Of a DNA stretch of 20,975 nucleotides, positions 18,185 through 20,975 are shown one piece after another. The stretch spans positions 1-20,975 of the forward strand of contig NZ_JADAKK010000015.1 of the NCBI RefSeq assembly GCF_020278625.1. The letters run 5' to 3'. The position numbers and the translations under genes are program-made. Numbering within the stretch: position 1 is the first letter of the stretch; the number at the start of each line of letters is the position of its first letter. The stretch is from Wolbachia endosymbiont of Mansonella ozzardi (GTDB taxonomy: Bacteria; Pseudomonadota; Alphaproteobacteria; Rickettsiales; Anaplasmataceae). The notes under the pieces were generated by a model, which saw nothing but the letters and a program-made list of their open reading frames with translations, was not told the DNA's origin and made no database searches.

Positions 18185-18209
18185 AAAGTATTATATATAC
18201 TAATACTTT
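18185..18209. promoter_or_regulatory. Palindrome in the NDUFA12/mnhD divergent promoter region
   Basis: AAAGTATTA and TAATACTTT are perfect 9-bp inverted arms separated by 7 bases (TATATAC). The element sits in the middle of the 64-base spacer between two divergent genes, 17 bases from the NDUFA12 start and 24 bases from the mnhD start. A dimeric regulator could bind here, or it may simply overlap back-to-back -10 elements. Confidence 0.45.
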
Positions 18210-18232
18210 AACAGTCCATTAGCAACAATTTA

Positions 18233-19699
18233 ATGCAATTACCAATTTTACAAGTTATCATACCAATAATTGCATCGATGTTTTGCTTTCTTGCTAGGAA
18301 ACATAAAGTATCCTGGTTTATTTCTTTTGCTACAACCACGGCTACTTTTTTTGTTTCATCGATACTTCTCATGAAAACATATAATGGTGAAGTTATAACT
18401 TATTATCTTGGAGATGAGGCTCCCCCGTACGGAATAGAGTTAAGAATCGACATGTTAAACTCCTTGATTCTAACTCTAGTGAATTTTATAGCACTGATAA
18501 GTGTGCTTTATAGTTTTCGTGTTAACGAAAAAGAGATCAGCAAAAACAAAATCACTGGTTTTTATTCTTTGTTTCTGTTGTGCTTAAGCGGGCTACTTGG
18601 GATTTTAGTAACAAACGACATATTCAATCTTTATGTTTTTTTGGAAATTTCGTCTCTTTCTTCTTACATACTAGTTTCAATGGGGAGGGATAAAAAAGCT
18701 TTGGTCGCAGCATTTGAATATCTGATTAGTGGAACAATAGGTGCAACGTTTTACTTGTTTGGTATTGGGCTTTTGTATTCTATGACGGGAACGCTCAATA
18801 TGTCTGACATGGCCGAGAGGATAGTACCGCTGTATTATAATAACATCGTAAAGCTTGGCACGTTGTTCATTTTTGTTAGCCTCTCAATCAAAATAGCACT
18901 GTTTCCACTGAGTAAATGGCTAGTTAATTCATATAGCGAGGCGCCAAGTTTCATTAGTATATTCTTTTCAGGTACAGTGACCAAGGTGATGATATATGTT
19001 TTTATCAGGATCTTCTATACTGTTTTCCATCAAAACTTCTTTTTATTTAGGCCGCCATTGAACAATGTGATAATTATCCTTGCATTTTGTGCTATTGTGT
19101 TTGGGTCAATATTTGCAATGACTGCGAAAGACATGAAAAGGTTACTTGCCAACTCTAGCGTCAGCCAGATTGGTTATATAATTTTAATGCTGGGTCTAAA
19201 CTCAAAAACAGGCTTATTTGCAGCAATCCTTCACATAATAAACCACAGCATAATAAAAACATCTTTATTCATGGCTGTAGGATGTGTTTCTTACAAATTT
19301 GATTCAACAAAAGTAGAGAATTTGTCAGGACTCAAAAAATCAATGCCTCATATAACACTTGCATTTACTCTACTTAGCTTAGCATTGATCGGTGTACCTT
19401 TAACAAGCGGCTTTGTAAGTAAGTGGTATATGATGAAAGCAATTATCGAGTCTCGCGCGTGGATTTCTCTTATAGTTTTTGCTGCTGGTTCTTTCCTTGC
19501 ACTAATATATATGTGGAAGATGGTAGAAAAAATGCATTTTGGAAATGATGCAGCATCACACGCTGAAATGACACCTGGATCGGTTGATAAAGTACCGCTA
19601 CTTATGCTTTTCTGTCTGTTACTCATGGCAGCTTTAACGGTAGTAACAGGAGTATACAGTGCTCCAATTTGGTTAGCAGTTGAAAAGTTGGCTTTTTGA
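18233..19699 (+). CDS. mnhD: Cation/proton antiporter subunit MnhD (MrpD-like)
   Basis: This 488-residue membrane protein with about 14 predicted helices belongs to the complex I NuoN/NuoM and MrpD/MnhD antiporter family. The N-terminal PPYGIELRIDMLN (64-76) is the pattern of MrpD rather than NuoM or NuoN. The helix 5 glutamate is present (VFLEISSLSSY, E138), as is the helix 7 lysine (SLSIKIALFPL, K219). The loop after it reads FPLSKWLVNSYSEAPS, whereas MrpD proteins usually have FPLHFWLPxAH; the histidine, proline and second histidine positions differ. In Mrp complexes this subunit acts in Na+/H+ exchange together with MnhA-C and E-G, none of which is adjacent. Its neighbour is rodA, 42 bases downstream. 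Confidence 0.88.
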   Translation: MQLPILQVIIPIIASMFCFLARKHKVSWFISFATTTATFFVSSILLMKTYNGEVITYYLGDEAPPYGIELRIDMLNSLILTLVNFIALISVLYSFRVNEKEISKNKITGFYSLFLLCLSGLLGILVTNDIFNLYVFLEISSLSSYILVSMGRDKKALVAAFEYLISGTIGATFYLFGIGLLYSMTGTLNMSDMAERIVPLYYNNIVKLGTLFIFVSLSIKIALFPLSKWLVNSYSEAPSFISIFFSGTVTKVMIYVFIRIFYTVFHQNFFLFRPPLNNVIIILAFCAIVFGSIFAMTAKDMKRLLANSSVSQIGYIILMLGLNSKTGLFAAILHIINHSIIKTSLFMAVGCVSYKFDSTKVENLSGLKKSMPHITLAFTLLSLALIGVPLTSGFVSKWYMMKAIIESRAWISLIVFAAGSFLALIYMWKMVEKMHFGNDAASHAEMTPGSVDKVPLLMLFCLLLMAALTVVTGVYSAPIWLAVEKLAF

Positions 19700-19741
19700 T
19701 TTTCATTTCTTATTATACTTCAAGATTATAAAGTTCTTGTT

Positions 19742-20857
19742 ATGGGTAGGGCAAAGAAGATTTACTTGTTGTTGATCATTAACATAATAGCGCTGTTTTG
19801 CGTTGGCATTGTTGTTCAATATTCTTCTGCTGGAGGAAAGTGGATGCCATTTGCAATTCATCAACTAGTTGTATTCTCTTTCTTTTTTCTATTGGCTATA
19901 ACTATGTCATTCATAGAGATAGATTTTTATTTGAAGCATGCCTACCTTTTTTATATAGCAGCAGTGACTTCGCTGCTGTTAGTAAACTTTTTTGGCTCGC
20001 ACGTAATGGGTGCAACAAGGTGGATAAGAATTGGACCAATCAGTTTGCAACCGTCAGAGTTTGCAAAAGTAGGCTTAATACTTGCACTTGCTCGTTATTT
20101 TAATGAGCAAAGTGTGTATAAAATGATGGAATTTCGAAGGTTATTCACGGCATTTATAATTGTTTTCTCACCTGTATTCTTGGTACTAAAGCAGCCTAAT
20201 TTAGGCACGGCTGTGATAATGTTATTTATAGGAGCATCGATTATATTCACAGCAATAATCAAAAGATCTCATTTTATAGTTTTTGGAACGATTGGCATTC
20301 TTGTAATACCAACTATCTGGCCTTTTTTACGACCTTATCATAAGCAAAGGATACTGTCGTTTTTGGATTCATCAGTGGATCCTCTTGGGATGGGTTATAA
20401 TGCGCAGCAATCCCAGATAGCTATAGGTTCAGGAGGTTTGCTTGGCAAGGGTTTTGTTAATGGAAGTCAAACTCAGCTTGGGTTTTTACCGGAAAAGCGC
20501 ACAGACTTTGCTTTTGCAGTGCTTGGTGAGGAATGGGGGTTTTTAGGTAGCATGGTTTTGGTTTTACTCTATACTACGCTGTTTGCTATAACATTCTCCA
20601 TTGCTTATAGATCAAGAAATTATTTTTCTAAGTTAGTATCTATCGGGATTTTTGCCTTTTTTGGTGTTCATTTTGCCATAAACATCGGAATGGCAGTTGG
20701 TCTTTTACCCGTAATAGGTGATCCGTTGCCATTTCTATCCTACGGAGGAAGCACAACTGCTGCAAGCTTAATATGTATAGGGCTGCTACTTAGTTCTATA
20801 ACGTCTGCAAAAGACTTGAGGCTAAGCTCTCGATTTTATCCGCGGGAAGGCCTATAG
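19742..20857 (+). CDS. rodA: SEDS-family peptidoglycan glycosyltransferase RodA
   Basis: RodA is the SEDS glycosyltransferase that polymerises lipid II for cell elongation, working with a class B penicillin-binding protein. The 371-residue product has about 10 membrane helices. Key SEDS features are present: GATRWIRIGPISLQPSEFAK (90-109; W94 and E106), SGGLLGKGFVNGSQTQLGFL (230-249), the catalytic-loop aspartate D255 in KRTDFAFAVLGEEWG, and PLPFLSYGGS near the C-terminus. RodA is favoured over FtsW by the GKGxxxGxQTQLGFLPE pattern and the NIGMAVGLLPVIG helix. The common PDLGTA reads PNLGTA here (152-157). Wolbachia makes lipid II but little or no conventional wall, so RodA probably supports division or a minimal peptidoglycan. 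Confidence 0.92.
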   Translation: MGRAKKIYLLLIINIIALFCVGIVVQYSSAGGKWMPFAIHQLVVFSFFFLLAITMSFIEIDFYLKHAYLFYIAAVTSLLLVNFFGSHVMGATRWIRIGPISLQPSEFAKVGLILALARYFNEQSVYKMMEFRRLFTAFIIVFSPVFLVLKQPNLGTAVIMLFIGASIIFTAIIKRSHFIVFGTIGILVIPTIWPFLRPYHKQRILSFLDSSVDPLGMGYNAQQSQIAIGSGGLLGKGFVNGSQTQLGFLPEKRTDFAFAVLGEEWGFLGSMVLVLLYTTLFAITFSIAYRSRNYFSKLVSIGIFAFFGVHFAINIGMAVGLLPVIGDPLPFLSYGGSTTAASLICIGLLLSSITSAKDLRLSSRFYPREGL

Positions 20858-20884
20858 TTTGAGATCAGGAACGGAAAAATCTGC

Positions 20885-20919
20885 TTGACAAATTTTGTCA
20901 GTTCTGCTATCATAATAGC
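20885..20919 (+). promoter_or_regulatory. Near-consensus promoter with two palindromes
   Basis: TTGACA (20885-20890), a 17-base spacer and TATCAT (20908-20913) match sigma70 spacing and 11 of 12 consensus bases. TGACAAA-T-TTTGTCA (20886-20900) is a perfect palindrome over the -35 region, and GCTAT-CATA-ATAGC (20906-20919) covers the -10. Transcription would leave the window to the right; the gene it drives is not visible. Confidence 0.6.
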
Positions 20920-20975
20920 AAGGGTATTTCTGATTGGAGACTTGTTTTTGATTTCCAGGCTCAATGACAAAATTC

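Noticed and set aside
19798..20103. 101-residue plus-strand frame inside rodA
   Set aside because: It is an out-of-frame overlap of a clear SEDS protein, with cysteine- and phenylalanine-rich shadow sequence.
20935..20975. Possible start of a 16S rRNA gene at the window end
   Set aside because: The end of the window contains TGATTTCCAGGCTCA, which only superficially resembles the conserved 16S start and does not align with it.
1..20975. CRISPR array, toxin-antitoxin pair, phage or defence island
   Set aside because: No regularly spaced repeats and no phage, toxin, nuclease or Cas-like proteins were seen; the repeats present are dispersed and few.

Overview
The window looks like a piece of a Wolbachia (Rickettsiales, Alphaproteobacteria) chromosome. 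This is an inference from four things: the AT-rich base composition, protein sequences that read as Wolbachia-type NusA, IF-2, CcmC, GlyA and MnhD, the mixture of intact housekeeping genes with decayed genes and non-coding repeats, and an inverted pair at 17062-17149 that resembles the short stem-loop repeats scattered in Wolbachia genomes. No database search was possible.

Layout, left to right. Positions 1-53 are a fragment of a dispersed non-coding repeat that abuts a badly decayed RND efflux pump gene (about 68-3022, + strand). Next comes an intact, tightly packed + strand cluster: nusA, infB, rbfA, ubiA (3110-8199). It covers transcription elongation/antitermination, translation initiation, 30S maturation and ubiquinone synthesis. 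On the minus strand follow two decayed GNAT acetyltransferase genes that once overlapped as TAATG (8328-9427), then an intact ccmC for haem delivery to cytochrome c (9601-10311). An IS200/IS605-type transposase remnant with three palindromes and a full copy of the dispersed repeat fill 10490-11483. Minus-strand glyA and an MFS transporter follow (11504-14049).

The second half holds a frameshifted hypothetical gene (14310-14812, +), a small multidrug resistance (SMR) pseudogene (14913-15230, -), and intact aspC (15287-16480, -). The spacer at 16593-17395 is rich in repeats and hairpins. The end of the window carries mlaD and an NDUFA12-type complex I gene on the minus strand, divergent from mnhD and rodA on the plus strand (18233-20857), and a near-consensus promoter pointing out of the window.

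The intact genes serve gene expression, respiration (ubiquinone, cytochrome c, complex I accessory factor, cation/proton antiport), envelope upkeep (MlaD, RodA), and one-carbon and amino acid metabolism. The broken genes are efflux pumps, acetyltransferases and a transposase, which fits reductive evolution in an obligate intracellular bacterium. I found no convincing new multi-gene system, CRISPR array, tRNA or rRNA. The most interesting unexplained signals are the roughly 300-bp repeat that carries its own sigma70-type promoter, the structured spacer at 17220-17395, and two genes whose expected ATG reads ATA.
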